A stretch of 64,000 bases of DNA. Source: Paragonimus westermani (lineage: Eukaryota > Platyhelminthes > Trematoda > Plagiorchiida > Troglotrematidae). The translations under genes were made by a program, and so were the position numbers. The stretch covers positions 228,567 through 292,566 of the forward strand of contig QNGE01000424.1 of assembly GCA_008508345.1 (NCBI GenBank), given 5' to 3'. Each line of letters opens with the position of its first letter. Position 1 is the stretch's first letter. The notes under the pieces were generated by a model that had not been told where the DNA came from, ran no database searches, and saw nothing but the letters and a program-made list of their open reading frames with translations. Below are positions 1-15,300 of the stretch, in pieces.

Positions 1-3000
1 TTGCAATCGTCAACACAGGGTTGGGCGTTGCGTCCTGGTTAAATCGTCCCAGTCCTGCACCGTTACTTGTTTCGACCACCCCAATGTAAGATCTATAACA
101 TCAGGCTGCGGCAAAAAAATACACTTGAGGCTGCCCAACAGCAAGAAGCTGGGGATCATGCATAACCGAACGCAAACGGATATCAACATAAAATGGTATT
201 AGCTTAAATGATCATGATAACCTGACTGAATTTTACCAATAGACGTGTTCATAAGCCCATCGTGATGTATCACGGTCGTTTAATGAAACTTCGTTTGTGA
301 CTTCTGTGAATTTCGTTTTCATCTGCTGTTATACGGTGTCATTCCGGTTTGCTTCAAAAGATTCAGTTCTTTGATTATGTTAGCCAGAAATCTCTACTCT
401 TAATCAGGCAAATTACTGCATTTTTGGGGAATGTTATGAACAGATCCTTAAAAAGAATTGCTTGAAATCAGACCTCCTCTCAAGGCACTTCCGAGTATTT
501 TTTACTCTAGCGATCAAAATAACCTACCAAGAAAACGATGGATTAGACAAACATGCGTGTAAGAAGGGTGCTTTGAATATATGGTAAACTGCTTCCATAA
601 GAAAACTGATAGAAACAAGAGATCTACGTGTACTCCACGCAGTATAATCGAACTAGCGCGAACTGAATGTCATGCTGCATATTGTTAATGCCTCTTTCCG
701 GGATCAAAAATGTGGATGCTACATGTAGGCTTGCGTTTGGCGACTAACACATCCTTGATGGTGAAAACCAGCATAGTCCGCTTAAATAATGCCACAGAAA
801 GCGGTTGATTATCTCAACATAAGTGTAAACACCGTATACTATTCTGAAACTGGAAAGCCCATTCTTCAATTTTGTGTTACAATGAGACATGACGCGGTTG
901 GATCTCATTGGTTTATGAACCTTCTTAACTGTGGTAGGGTCAACACTGAGGTTCTATCCCAACTGTAGTTTGACAGTCGATTCCAGCCAAAATATCCGAT
1001 TAGCACTTCGTACCCATAGATTGTGGCATGGTTTGTATTCTGGGGTATTTTTCTTTTTAAGAAACACCTTTTCAGTTTGTCTTGGGGCACACACGGAGGC
1101 ACAACCGTAACACGAATCTCCTCAGTAAGACATCTTCTTGAGATTATGGTCTACAAAAGAACACTAGTGCCTGGAGGCCCTACTACCAAGTCTGTCTATC
1201 TTAAACGTTTTTCGTAACTTGAAAATTGACGGGTTCACAAGGTACTTAAGTTTTACATAAACACAGGTGACCACAAAATGTAAATTTGATTAAAAAAATG
1301 ACCAGAAACTCATGAAAAAGCTAGCTTAGATTTGCTCAAAAAGCTTCGAAAACAGTTAATGGCGTAGTCCACAAGTTGACATTGAATTTGAAAACACAAC
1401 CACAATTCCCTATAAAAGAGACCGAACCTTTGTGCTCAAAAATCCCGTGAGTTTTTAGATTACATTGTATGCTACCCCGTACACAGTTTCCGGACAATCT
1501 GTACATTAACTGAATAACCAGTGGCTTTTTCTTATACGTCGAGGTATTTGGGATGCCAACCTGCAGTGTGCTTTCTGTCCGCTTTCGAAAATTAGTTTTT
1601 TAAAGTTAGTCTTACACAGAAACTTGAAGGTCACGTCTATTGCGCTCTGTCATTCAAATTTAGCTGTCAATTATATAATGTTTTTTTTAAAAATACGGGC
1701 TGTTGGGAGTCAAAGACTAAAAGCTATTAGCCCCATCAGTTTGTGTCACGTGAACTTTTAACACTAAATGCATCACAGGAAACGACCGAAAGCAATGTTC
1801 CTTTCTGGTTGTTTACAGTGCAGATGACAGAAGATACCCACAAAATCCAGTGAGATTAACTACACAAACTAAAAGTACTTCATAATTCGTAGTTACTCAC
1901 GCACTAACAGATCGATACACATGCGTTTGCAGTACTTTATTTATAATACAATGCGGTGTATGTTTAGTAGTAACGTGTATCAATCCCGCCAAGTCTTTTC
2001 TTAGTCGAGGAAAACCTCGTAAAACTGTATGCACAACAAATCGGGCATATCACATAGTTTTCTCCGTTAATAGATTGTACATCAGTAGAAATTGGAACTG
2101 TGACTGATCAAAATGAAAGCCGGAAGTCTTTATGATGATAACAACGACAAGTTTGTGCTCCTTCTGTGAACGACGATTTCAGCAGTCGTGCAGTTTTAAA
2201 GAGGGTTTTACATCTCATGGGTATTCGGGATTCACTAAGCAACCCGCACACTTTTGTGTGTAAACTAGGACTTTGACAGTTCAACTCTTATCCACAACCT
2301 GATAACTCGTTTCAATTACCGTGTGTTTACACGCGATACAGATGTCTAAGCGAAGAGTGATTGTAACGTATATGTGGAGGACGATGCTTGCTTGCCTGAA
2401 AAGTACACGTTTTGTGCTTAGATGTATCACTCAGAGATATTCATTACGTACCCGATGAGCGCCGACGGCAATTTCCACCAATGATTCACACATACAAAGT
2501 AGCATTTCAGTATGTTCTGGTCCAGCACGACAGTTATGATATTCAATCCTTTATAATTCCAAGGTTTATCGAAGTCATCTTTCGACAAGTTCCATCTTGC
2601 AGACCTAAACCTTTTGGGCCTAGTGTTCTGTATAGCTGCACATTTTCTGGGCATAATGTATGAGTTAACAGGACAGTTACTGGGTCTCTTCTGGAGAAGA
2701 TCGGGCAATCTGGTGTTCAGCTTGAAAATAATGTAGAACGTTCAGCTGCGTCCCGGCTAGAAAAGGAGAGTCGGTGATGCCTCCCGTTTATTACACGACA
2801 ACAGTTGAGAGTTCTTCTTTGTAAGACACTTTTTCATAAAGCTTAGCAGGCAAGCATTCTGAAAAAGCGCGTATTCGTGTTGTCTCTCTGTTGTTTGACC
2901 GCTCATCTCCTTGCGTTTACATCGGACAGTGTGACTGTCTAGAAATTGCCAGACATTCAACAATTGCTGTACGTCCCAACTGAAAGAATGTTATTACCTT

Positions 3001-6000
3001 TGTGGATGCAGATTCAAGTTCGGGGACATTTAAAGCCATTGATTTCGGACTGCAACAACCAGTTCAGACTACGTAGCTCAACTCCTGAGGTTGCAACTTT
3101 GGGTAAACCACATTTTGAACAACAGGAGTGTTGACTGCGAAGTCAGGCATGCAGTTCTCGGGCAGAACGAACACTTATAATTGGGGTCATTCGTGGGATG
3201 GCAGACTTGTCCCACTTCAACTTAACCTTACTAAAACCACGGCTAACCCGATGTTACATTAACACTACGAGAGCTTAGATCTCGCTTAGTAAAACAGTGC
3301 ATCATACAGAGTAAGAAGTAGATATTCATCAGCCGAAAAATGTCGTCTTTGATAGGTTGGAAAGTTTCTGAATGGACAGAAAACCTTGAATAACGAGGGG
3401 GAGCTGTGTGAAAATTTTTAGGTACGCACATAAGCACATGAAGGTTTGTGACTAGCCCTGGATGAACTAGTTGATCTGATAGAGAGATGTAAAAACGAGT
3501 AGTCTATTATCTGACCATTGATATTAGACGAATCACGCAACTTAGAGTTTTCGCCAACCGTCAATTCATCAAGGGTCCACTAATTATTAGCGGTGTTGTC
3601 AGAAAAACTCTCATGTTTCGGTTGAAATGCTTTGTTTGAAGGCAAGGGGAGCATGCAAATACGAGAAAGTTCGCACGATCGCGTGGATTCTGAATGAACA
3701 CAGGGTCTAAGAAAGTAATCAAACTTTATTGAGAAAATTTTTAACATTAGAGGGTCGTGGGATATTTCTGCTCGGTGCAGAGGTATTGCAGTTATTTGGG
3801 TCGAGAAGTGGTTCTTCGTCGAGCTTGCATCTGTTGACCGGTACCAAGGTTAATAAGAGTTTGTTCGTTTAGGAATGGATAATAGGGTCTTTTGGAGTGA
3901 TGTATAATTGTAGCGAGAACGCTTCCAATAAAGCACAATCATTATTGTCCAAATCGCCAGTCCCATGCAACGCGCGCTCTCGTTTATGAGTCATAATTCC
4001 AACCCACAACACCCCCCCGGTTTCCGTTCACACGTCGTGTGCACTTCTGACCGGTTTACGAGTGTGATCGGCGCCTTCTATCGGGGGGTTCCGCTTGCCA
4101 TTCCTCGTCTGTTTGTCCGATTTCGTTGCGCGATGGCTCGTCCGGCTGCTCGTGCTGTCCACCACCCACCCAATGTTGGGCTTGACCGTATTCCAACATC
4201 GTGCCAAGACGTTCCTCTAACTTTTGGAAAAACCTCACCTCCGATCTGGCCGTCTGTCGTATTTCGCCTGCCCTGCCTCGCCCGTTGGTCCGATCCAGTC
4301 GAGCGATGACTCATCCGGCCGCCCACGTTGTTCTTGATCCGATCTGAGCAGGCTTTTGGACGTACCTCCCTCCGCGTTGAAATATTTAGCCGAGCGTTCG
4401 AAAACTCGCAATTCCGACCTAACAATCCACTACATAATGACCAGCATTTCTAATTCCAGCAAATCATGCTAACTGGACCTCAGTGCAAGGTTAGAAGGTG
4501 GATAAGCCAGATTCGGGAGCTTTAAAGGACACCTGAGGCATACTTTACCGGAAAAACTCTTTAGAACAAGCTTTTTGTGGCCAAAGTTGAAAAGAATGTG
4601 GGTGGCGAACTATACTTCAGAAAACAGCATATTGACAATGGGCGGGTTGTAAGCTTGCATTTTGGGAACGAGATGAAAACAAATTGTATGACAAGACTCC
4701 AGTAATGACTGGATATTGCAGAGTATATAGGAAGCAAGATGTTTATTCTTTATCTGTTGGTGCTGAAGGTGAAATTGTATCGAGGACACAAAACAGATTG
4801 TCACATATTTGCTAATGGCGGGCTGAAATGGCTGATAACAAAAACAGTGAGAGGGGATTGATGTTTATCAAGCTGGAACTGTTATCTTGACTTCTAGGTT
4901 GGATCCAGTGAGACCACAATGCCTTCTGCTCGTGGTCTTAAGGACACGGCGACCAATTGGGGCCAATGCTATAGCTGATGTGATTATCTGGTTTTGTTGT
5001 CTGTGATGTAACAACAGGTCATAAAATGTGATAGCTGTTTTACAGCCATCCATTTGCTCCCACTTTCATCTCCAGTGTTAATTTGGGAGGTGTATGCACA
5101 CTGGGTGTTTGCATTTAAGCTTACGGGCTGTGAAGAGTAGGTATCGTCTCCGACCTTGTTTTAATCTCTAATCTAGGGACCGGTGTTTTCCCCCTGCCTG
5201 AATGGTAGGTAAGAATCACGGATAGTTACTCTTACATCATCGCCGATGATAATACAATGGTTGGTGGCTGACACATGTGACTGACGGTGCACAATGGCTT
5301 GTGGCAAGCAACAGAGAAGAAGTACTGTAAACCGTGTTAGATCAATAATTTAGAACCTGAACGTTGCTAAGGAACATGTTTGGTTTTGAACGCCATATAT
5401 ATTATTGCATTTTAGTAATACAGCAACTAACGACAAATTCATCATCAACACAATAAGAAGTCGATAACGGAAGGAAGGGATGCAAGTTGAAGATGACTGG
5501 TTTTGAATTCTGATTGTCTCGATCTGCGGCAAAACGCCGATATTTCCAGTAAGATGTTACCTCATAGCAGCAGTACAAATCAACTGATTAATCCACTTTC
5601 TCCAGAGGATAGACAGATTATAACTGTATGTTTACATCGAAAGCGATAAAACAATTGCTTATTGCCAAATCCGCTCACCGGAGGTATTTGTTAAGCTTCC
5701 AGCGACTCCACTTAATAGGACAGACCCGTTCGAGGATATTAGCACGAGTTTAGACCAAGCCGGTCCCGTAGACTGAAAAAATGTCATTGCGCATAAAAAT
5801 CGGCGCACTGTCCGAGTACTGACTGTAGCCAACTAACTTCTCTAATTTCATTTAAACTTACGAATTTGTTTCTTGGTTTGACACCGCAGCAGACCGTTCT
5901 TGCGTAAATCTTCTGCCACAAGCTTAACTTGGTCGTGGCCAATCAGAACAAGCAACATAGAAGTAATCAATATAGTTTGCCAACCTGGTCGATTAGCTTC

Positions 6001-6218
6001 CCAATTCGGCTACAGCCCAGTTTTATTTCTGCCGATAGCTGTGATTGGTCTATCCGGTCAAACATGACAACAACGTTTAGCCGTTCATCCTGAACAGCTT
6101 ATCTTTTCCACTGTATGAAGAAACGTTCCCCCAGCTCATGATGCAGTCTGAGAATATGTGACCGTGAGATACCGGATTGAAAAAAGCCTTTCTGTCACGC
6201 TTGTGAACATAAAAAAGC
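1..6218. other. Upstream non-coding region
   Basis: No convincing exon was found 5' of exon 1. The open frames here are short and resemble no family I know. The only strong structure is the GC-rich tandem duplication at 3960-4420, listed separately. A non-coding first exon or a spliced-leader acceptor could lie here, but I cannot place one from sequence alone. Confidence 0.5.
3960..4420. repeat. GC-rich diverged tandem duplication, period about 173 bp
   Basis: This is a compositional island much richer in G+C than its surroundings. A unit beginning near 4103 (CCTCGTCTGTTTGTCCGAT) recurs in diverged form near 4276 (CCTCGCCCGTTGGTCCGAT), a spacing of 173 bases. Both copies continue with related GATGRCTCRTCCGGC segments at about 4131 and 4304. 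The flank before 4103 also resembles the flank before 4276, so at least two units are present. Long open frames occur on both strands (3965-4309 plus, 4078-4425 minus). They look like a consequence of composition rather than a gene, because neither resembles a known family. Confidence 0.6.
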
Positions 6219-6377
6219 ATGCCATCCATACGTAAAGAAACTATTCCTCCGGATGATCAATCCACGGAACCCAGGCTTTTGGCGAGAGACCACGGAGCGG
6301 ACTCTAGTGATGTGGAGGCAAACTTGAAAAACAGCATTAGTGCCCCTTCAGTCAAACCGAGCGAAGCAGATGATCCG
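6219..6377 (+). CDS. Exon 1: start codon and cytosolic tail
   Basis: The ATG at 6219 follows an in-frame TAA at 6210. It opens 53 hydrophilic codons rich in Asp, Glu and Ser, ending at a consensus donor (CCG|GTAAGT) in phase 0, which fits exon 2 exactly. Tails of this family are poorly conserved, so the assignment rests on splice sites, phase, position and composition rather than similarity. An alternative first exon elsewhere in the 5' region is possible. Confidence 0.65.
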
Positions 6378-9300
6378 GTAAGTTGCTCACTGACCTCAGT
6401 ATGTTGAAATCTCGACTTCGACAAACACGTGGCAATAGGATTGTATCGGATCAAAATCAGTGAACCAACAGTATTGACTTGACTGCGTTATATTCCAATG
6501 AATACCACATTGTACAGGAGTACCTAACTGTTGGGAGTGCTACAATTCTGAGTGGGGCAAACATTTCTCGTGGTCCAGTTTACAATTTAGAGCAGGACTC
6601 AGATCACACCGGTGCAATGTAGTCGTGGTAGTGACTAAGATGGTCGCTTACAGCGTGATCACTGAAATATTTTCTACACACAGCCTAACTATCCCACTTC
6701 AACCGCGATGGTGACAGTTCACATAGAACCGTAGGAAGTAACTTCAACTGAGCTTTCATTCTTCTCATGCATTTTTCTCTTCAGAGTGTGAAATAGTTTT
6801 TTGGGGGGATAAAATAAACCAACCGCTGCCTAAAATTGATCAAGGTTTCAGATAAATTATTCTAGTTGTGGTCGGTATAGCAATATATTTTAGTTCATCA
6901 GAGCATAAAAGCGGCATCTGTGGTATGTTAACACTTCATTTATTCTGGACAGTCGCAAACTTGAAACTGAAATTTTAGACAAGTAAATGGGGACAAACTG
7001 TAACTAGACATGCGTACACTAGCAATAACAGCTGTGCACTCAAAAGTAAAGCAGACCAATTCGTCGCGTTGACCACCTTTTTGAGTTCTGTTAAGTTTTG
7101 TTAAGCGTTGCTACACTACGTCAGTACCAGATTGCGCAACAGCAATTTGGGTGGGTCAATTGCGTGAACTTGGTGCCCTTCCACGGAAAGTTGTTTAACT
7201 ACTTATGACACGGTATTCCGAGTAACTAGTTTCCCAAGTTGGGTTGTTTCAGCTATTTTGGAGAGTGTTCCGCCATTCATTGCCCATTCATTGTGGTATT
7301 AAATACATCGTTACAGACAGGGATGTATTGGTGCATGCTAAGAAAGACGGGACAGCCAAACGAACTGCTTTCACGATTGTGTGCAACCGGTCCAGACGTT
7401 TGCTAAAGCGAGCACAACTGCGAACTTTCATAATTACGAAATGGGACAGACACCATCAGTCATATGACCCCAGTTGCGTGTAGGAAAATAGGACTGAATC
7501 GAACTGGCATTTGACATTTGTTCACAGAGTTGTAGGTTCATGACTTTTTCAGGCTAACCGTGTGTCACAATATCCTGTTTCATATCTATTGTTCTACCTC
7601 CAGCATATCAGATTCGCAACTAATGTCTTGAGCAAACCTTGTCCCTATGCCAATGAAGTAAATGCTTTAAAGTATATCTTGTATTGAGCATACCGAAAAA
7701 ACGTTCAACCGCTGATCGTTTCCACAAAGTGGGACAAATAAAAAATTGGTTAACTACTGCAAATTTTGTGGAAAATCAACTGAAATTATTAATATAGAAA
7801 AGAGGCGAACCTTCTTCAAAATATTATCTGTACTTTGTGTAGGAATGCTATATTAAAAAGTGGACTTGACATACTTAGACAATCATGACAAAGGATGGAT
7901 AGGTAGAACTGAAAATCAGCCTTTCCCCCAAAACACTCTGTAGAGCAGTGGAACAAACGTGACCATGCAAGGTACACTCTAACTATTGTAAAATCCTTTC
8001 AGGATGACGTTGAGCTGTGAGTGAAACCCATTCTTGCCAGCTTTTTTATTCATTGGATATATATTTTAATTTTGCAAAATGATTTGACCCCATCTATGAG
8101 CCCATCCAAAATGGTAGCACACCATATCTCACTCATATGGCAACAATCCCAGTTATAGTGACTTTTGTTCAGATTAGCAGCCAGTCCGTAGTGGCCTGTC
8201 TCGATATTGACAATCTTTCAGTTTTTTATAGTCTGCATATAGACTTTGATAACTTGCCTTTATGCCGTTTGAATAACTTAACTCAACCGCCATTTCAAAT
8301 CTACATGGAAACCAGTTTTTCTAAATGTACTGATCAATAGGTTTGTATTCATTTTATGGTATGCACCTTGAAAAAGACGCAGAATGACAAGTTCTTAATT
8401 TGCTTGTTGTTTTTCTTCCAAAAATGAGCAATATTATACTATGATCTATAGCTGAGGTATTTTAGGGTCAAATAAAAGCCTCTGGCAGATTTTTGGAAAA
8501 CTTATCTTCGTATGTCTCCATCACAAGCAACAGTACACGAATGTAGTGCAGTTTCTCTGGTCTACTCTAATTTAGACGTGTGTTACGGATGTACAACGAT
8601 AGTCTGGCAAATAGTATACCCGTATGTGATCGCGTGGTATAAAACGGTACCCTGATGAACGTTATTCCACCTAAATCTTCCCAATGTTTCATTTAATTTT
8701 ATTGAAAAAAAACCCAGTTCTTTTAACGGCAGCTGGCAGTCTTGGATTTTCAAATTTCTGACAGGGGAGTCGGCGCGATAAGTTAACACGGCGAGGAGAA
8801 CCTATTCTGACAGGCCTGCTTGCCAGTAAATAATTTGCTTTCTAACGACAGCCACAACAGTCTTCAAAAGCACATGTCCACAAACCGCTGCTTAAGTAAT
8901 TGCATTTCCTGTGTGCCTAATCAGATGTATACTTTTGCATTCTCGGGTCAGTGGAAAGTTGTTCCTTCCGAAATGAGTTTTATGACTGCCGGAAAAAGAT
9001 GGTTGTGTCAATAGTGGATTAAACAGTATGCTTAGATGCACCTTCGTGATGAACACACAAAACCTGAAAATTAGCAACTGGATGATACGAACTGCAGCAG
9101 GGAGATTTAAAATAAACTTTGGCAATCATGAGCTCTACTTGACGACTCGTATCGGAGGCTTCACGCGCGCGATTTGCCTGTTCAAGAAGTCTTAAGAAGA
9201 TGGCATACTGTCTTACAGAAGATACCTTCAGGAAACCCGTTAGAAAGCTCATAGAAAAAGTACTGTTAATTAAGACGTGATTGCGACTATGTGCACAATT

Positions 9301-12300
9301 GCGCGTTAGACTGTTTGAAAAGAACGATTGGCAAACCTGCATTGGTCCGGACAAAATGGAGTGGAAGTTTCAGTCGACCCAACTGCGCAAATAAGATCAT
9401 AGGAGAGCGATACAAAAACATTCAATCACAAACTTTTAATTGTAAAACAATTACACCACAGTGTGTGCGAAAAGGAACTTATTGGCAGTGGACGGTAAAG
9501 ATGACGCACAGTTGTAATCTACCAGTATGGTTTTTGTGACTGATCTATCAGGAAGCTGGATCATGTGTCTTAATTGTACACGCTGAACCTCTGAAAAAAA
9601 TTAATGAACGGCCTGGTTGCCACAAGCTATACCAGGATGCTCATTGGTGAACACATCTGAACTCCAAATGATAGTTGTTAGTAGATCAATTAGTTCGTTT
9701 GCTATTGACGCTTTAGTTAACTACCGCTCAGGCGGCTAACTTGGATGAACAAAATCGGGTCTTTTTATCTAGTTGTGTAAAGATTCCTGAATGTCAGACA
9801 ACTTTCTAAGGTTGGGAAGCAACACAGTGTCACGATAAGTTCATCAGAACTAGTGATTGCTGTTTGTCGCGGATGCGGTCAATTAGGAGTCGATTACTGT
9901 CAACACACCTACCGGTGTGTTTCGTTTATTTGACTTCGGCTTGCCTTTTGAAACTAATTGAAAGGGACTGACGAGTCACCGTTTTGGAGAAATAAACGCT
10001 AATCGTACTGACCGAAGAGGCCTATCAACTCAACGGTTTGCGAAACTTGTACTTTACATTGAGGTTTCTGGTAGGACCATGTCTTAATTTCCATTGCGAG
10101 TGTTTTAGGCTTTGTGTGCAAGATATGCTTCACTCACTCTTGCTGTCTGTTTTATTCAATCAACTTTTCTATGTCCGTATATCCTTCAGTATTTTGGTTG
10201 AACACTTTATGCATTATACTGGTATCTTCGTTATTCTCTTCCCATTTACCTTGGGGGATTTCACTCTGTCAGGAACTGTTGGCAAACAATCCACAGAAGC
10301 GTAACTGGCGTGGCATCGTCCTCGCTCTCTTGGTAATTGTTGTCATTTCCTCAATCATAATTACCGCCAGCATTCTTACCACTCCAAGTAAGTTCATTCA
10401 GTTTCTATCCGTATCCGTAAGTTTGCCACAAATTTAACTAGTTTTTACGAAGTCATTTTGCTTCTCAGTAGAATCAAGTGTTAAAAACACAACGTATAGC
10501 TCGGAAGAATGGATGAATCGGTTTGAAATAACGCACCTCTTGATTACTACCTAAAAGTTAGGTGCATATAATTGAGATTTTTGTTAGAAAAATCCCATGA
10601 ATTTAAATACGCTTATGCTCACAGTGCTCAGTTGTCTGCATTTTTATAGGCCAAGTCTCGCGCATGTATTTTTGTGTGTACAGGAATTACGGGATAGATT
10701 ATAACCGTGTAGTGTGTACCGGACGTATATGTGGCTGGCTAAATAGGGACTGAGAGGTTTACGTAATCTCTATACCACTGAGCTGTGACTAACTGCTCCG
10801 CAGTGTAATTAGATGCACAGCTGAGGCCCACAAGAATCTAATGATGACTATTCTAGCGGATTATAAACTACACCTGTGTGATATCTAGTGTGGCGCGTGC
10901 AGCATACATGGATCGGAGCATAGAAAGCGATTTTGCCTCACTCGTGTTTACCACCTTCGGAAATTTCTCGATCAAAGGGAATGATGAACGGAGTAATACC
11001 AACCAAAACATTATGCATCAGATAGAAGACTGTACAACATGAATTTGTAAGTCCAACGATTACAAATCCAAGATTACAGTCAACTGTGAACTTAACTAGA
11101 TACAGAATACTGCTTCAGTTCTAAGGCGTCAAAAATGAGGTTGACAGATTAGGCATATGACCTGAGAATTAATCAGCAATTGTTTGACACAAGTCAGATA
11201 GGGGGAGATGATCTGTACCACGAAAGTTTTTGCAAGCAACCAAAAATTAGCCCTGGTACCACTGGAAACCTTCCACATTTAGTGACGCTGTAGAGTGACT
11301 TGACCAAACTTGTGCACAGACTACTGCGGCCAGAAAGATATTAATAAATGTTTTTGATAGGTATTTCAAATATTATTGTGTATTATATATTTCATAGATA
11401 TAGTGCTTATTATCACTCGATAAATTTTTAGAATGTACTGAGGGCTCTCAGAGGAGGTTGTTAGACTGGATTGTGTGACAACCCACTGGTTGCATTCGTC
11501 ATCAAGGTTATATCATATGGTCTTCAGCAGTTTCAACATTGCTATAAGCATATACAACACGCCATTTGTATAACATTTTTTAAGAAGTGAAACCGTAGAA
11601 AGAACCGGGATGCTAGAATTCAGAGGTACTATTACTAACCTGGCGCCCAGAATCTTACGGACTACTCTTTTCAAACACATCTTTAAGATGTCAAGCGCCT
11701 CAACAAAACAGTGTTCAGATGATTGGCAGTAAATATGGGAAGCCAGAATGCTTGTGGGACGTGTAACTTGGCCTTTTGGGATTTGCAGTATATGATTTGC
11801 AATGAACATTGAGTTTAAGAGATGTCTAACAAAAACAGTTTTCCGCGAACTGCTCACCTCTCTCGGATACATCTAGCTCCTACACCAAAATATGTGCTCG
11901 AAAATTTGTCTACGTGAATGAGCTGTACACCCCTCAACATCAAGTGCTGGCCTACCCAAATACACCGGTCGGAGTGATACAGAAAGCGAGAACCTAAACC
12001 AAATACTTTCTTGTTATGTACGCCAGAAAATGGACGTAGTTTTGTGCATCGCCGCTCAGAAACATCTTCAAAATGTACACCAAAAAACGGCAAATCGCGT
12101 ACAGAAAGGAAGGGGAGGTAGGATTTTGCCAATCAAAAGAATTCGGTTTGTTTACGTCAGTAGAACGAGCCTGACTAGTTGGAATTATCTGAGATTCCGC
12201 TTAAATATTTGCAAATGATGTTTCTATTCAGTTATTCAGGAATTGCACCTCATTGTTTCCGTTTGATAATCTTGAGAAACTGCATCATATAAACTGGTCA

Positions 12301-15300
12301 TGTGAAAACATCCGGTATGCATTGTGACGGATGGGTGTGACGAATTACATTTTTCATCCGGTTCAGTGCTAAAGATTACGTGATCAACTATCATGTGAAT
12401 AAACACTATACTTGAAGTAGCAGATGGAATGCTTTTTTATTTACGCCATCTGGTATCCACTGTGATGAAAATGTTAACTTATCTTAATTAAAGTGATGCC
12501 AGTTTTGTTAATTCAATTCCATTTATGTCGCTTGGGTACAACAGAGATACAGGTTCTGGTTGATGTGGGTCCCCTTTCAATTCTTCCTAGAGTTTAATTA
12601 CACAATACGAAATATGAATTGGTTTCTGTCGAAGCAGTTGGAGACAAACGAGGAACGCACATTTAGACGTTTCGAGGTACGTATGTGCGGACGTATTCGT
12701 GTGCGTATTCGGCAGGTCGGTCGTAGGAACATGTGCCTGTAGACAGTCGATGGTTTCTGCTAGTTGGACGGGTTGATTTAAATATGGAAATCATCAGCGA
12801 TATGTGTGCTGTAAAAAAGTGATTTGTTTTTCACATGTTGGCTTCTTGTGAAGGCAACCAGGTGGACTGTCATGTGATTAGTGTAAATGCTACAAAAATA
12901 AATGTGACGATCTGCTTGCCTTATCGGTTTTGTTTATGTTCGACTCATATCACCTTTTTCCACATTGCTGTTGCAATAACTACAACCAGATTGTGCGCAA
13001 ATACCACTGCATCAATTGATTGTTAGCTTGCAGTGTATTTACGTTGTTTACTCAGTCATCCTTCTGTTCGACTGATGGTCGACTATCTTCTCTGTCAAAA
13101 ATGGTAGTCAACCGATTAACCAAACTAGGAAAGGAATGAATTTTTTTCAAGGATGTAAATAATTAACGTCCTACCAGAACTCAGTACTCTCGAATACATT
13201 TGTACTCAGGTGCAGAGTGAAGCAATCCAGTCAGTTTTGAGAATCTGCAAAGTCACGAAACAATCCCGAGAAAAATTGCCAACTGTGATGTTACCTGAGG
13301 GCTAGGCAGTTTGAGAAAGATAGGGACAGTCGAAATTGTGTCACACTTCGGTGGTGCCATATTCATATACGATGACACAGTACTGGCCAGTATAGTCCAT
13401 CTGGGCAAAGTGACTCGGTCGCAGTTTCATATGGGACAAACTCTTAGTCTGTTTCGAAAACTGTTCAGCGACTTTGTACCGAATGATGCTTCAGAATTAT
13501 CATAACTCATAGCTGTGTCTTGATTTTTTGTTTATTTTCTGAATTAGACCATAAATTGAAATTTACGTTTCGAATTTACAGGAGAACAGGCTGATCACCT
13601 TGGTTGGCCATACACGTTTGCCGATCTATTGAACATGCACAGATGGGCGCGGATGCTGTCCTACAGGATACAGGAAGGTAGATAACTATAAGTACTGTTT
13701 TAATTAGATGCTGTTTTTATTCAGTTCAATCATCATATTCTAATCAGTTTTGAGGAATCATTGCGTCTGTTACGAATAGTTTGTTCATCTGTGTGTCATT
13801 CCATTAAAAACGCATTCAATGTCAGTAAGTTCTTAGCGCTTAGCGAAAAATTCCGAAGCCTGATTGATTAACTCACAGTTGCAGTTCACCTATAGGATGA
13901 CGTATCTAGCGTCCAATATATTTGGTAGGCAGTCAAGACAATTACCGCCATTAAACGAACCGAAAGAAAACGTCACAACACATATAGGTAATGCATTGAA
14001 AAGATTTGAACGTAACTTTCGAACCTCCGCAATCAAGCTTCCAACATACATCGCGGATACCTCACATGAGTGCGTTCACATCGCCACATACAAGTATTTA
14101 TTAGCCAAGAGATGGCTTTATTGTTTTGGTATGCGTGACACCCAACACTCAGCATACCATACCTATCGTTTCAATTGCCTTCTGTGTGTCTCTGTTTTTG
14201 TGGACAGATCAACTGGTCTATTTTTCCAGCGACAGTGATCTCATTCACGTTGATCTGAACACGATGGAACAACGAATTCTTCTCTCACATTTGACCGTCA
14301 GTGAGGTGAGTGGAAGTTCTGCCAGAGGTTAGACATTTTATTTACATCCCGGCAAAGTGCACACTTTACATAACCGGGTCCCTTTCGGCTTGATTAACCG
14401 GAAAACTCAATAACACAGAAAAGATGGTCATTTTTGACTCTGATGACTTGCAGCATGAACTGCATAAAAAATCCTGTTAAGACCATCCGATCGGCCGCAA
14501 ATGACATAATCTCTGAGACCGGGCAGAATTTTCTGAGCCCTTAAAATGAATTCCTAGCTCGTCCAGTAGAGCACTCACTGCGGCTGAACATGATGTTACT
14601 GTTCCTTTCAGTCTAGTTAAAGCCTCGATTTTTACAGTCGGGTCTTAATTAAATATATGACGAGGAATGTTACAACCACGTGTACATTGAACTCCGCAGT
14701 GCACAGCATATAAAATACCCAAGTTATATACAATGCATAAACAAAACAATGCCTTTCAGGCAGACACGATGAAACCAGGGTTAGTCTGAGTCAAATTTCA
14801 TTTGTCCACAACCTGTGCCGCCCTAATGTTGCGTCCTTGGTAAGCTTTAACAAAAAAGAAACCTAGGCCGAATGTCTCTTTTCAAAGGGGCTAGGTGGAA
14901 TCTGAAAACTTGCGAAGGCGTAATCAGACTTACGGAACTTTCAAGTTATTACTAGTAATCTGAATTGTTATACACGATAAGATGCTATTAGCTACAAAGA
15001 CGGCAAGTGGGAATTCACCCATGTTCAGCATCTGTGTTAAGCACTGTCTCAGGTGTTATGTTCAATCTCGTGTGCTGCAGGCCAAACTCCTCTAGTGCCC
15101 GTTAACCGCACAGAAACCTACCAGGTAAATGTCAGGAAAATGCACCGAAGTATGTAAGCATCAGACACAAAAGAGGGATATACATGTTTCCAATCGACTA
15201 GTTTTCAGCAGTAACTCAGTAGTTCCTTTGAGCAAAATGAGAATAGAAGCCACAGCATGCAATTTGAACGGTGCTGCATAACAGGAGATGCATTTTGTGT

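Noticed and set aside
13864..14238. 124-codon open frame through intron 3
   Set aside because: Exons 3 and 4 join perfectly across it (GAAG to ATCAA giving Asp) and its sequence has no family match.
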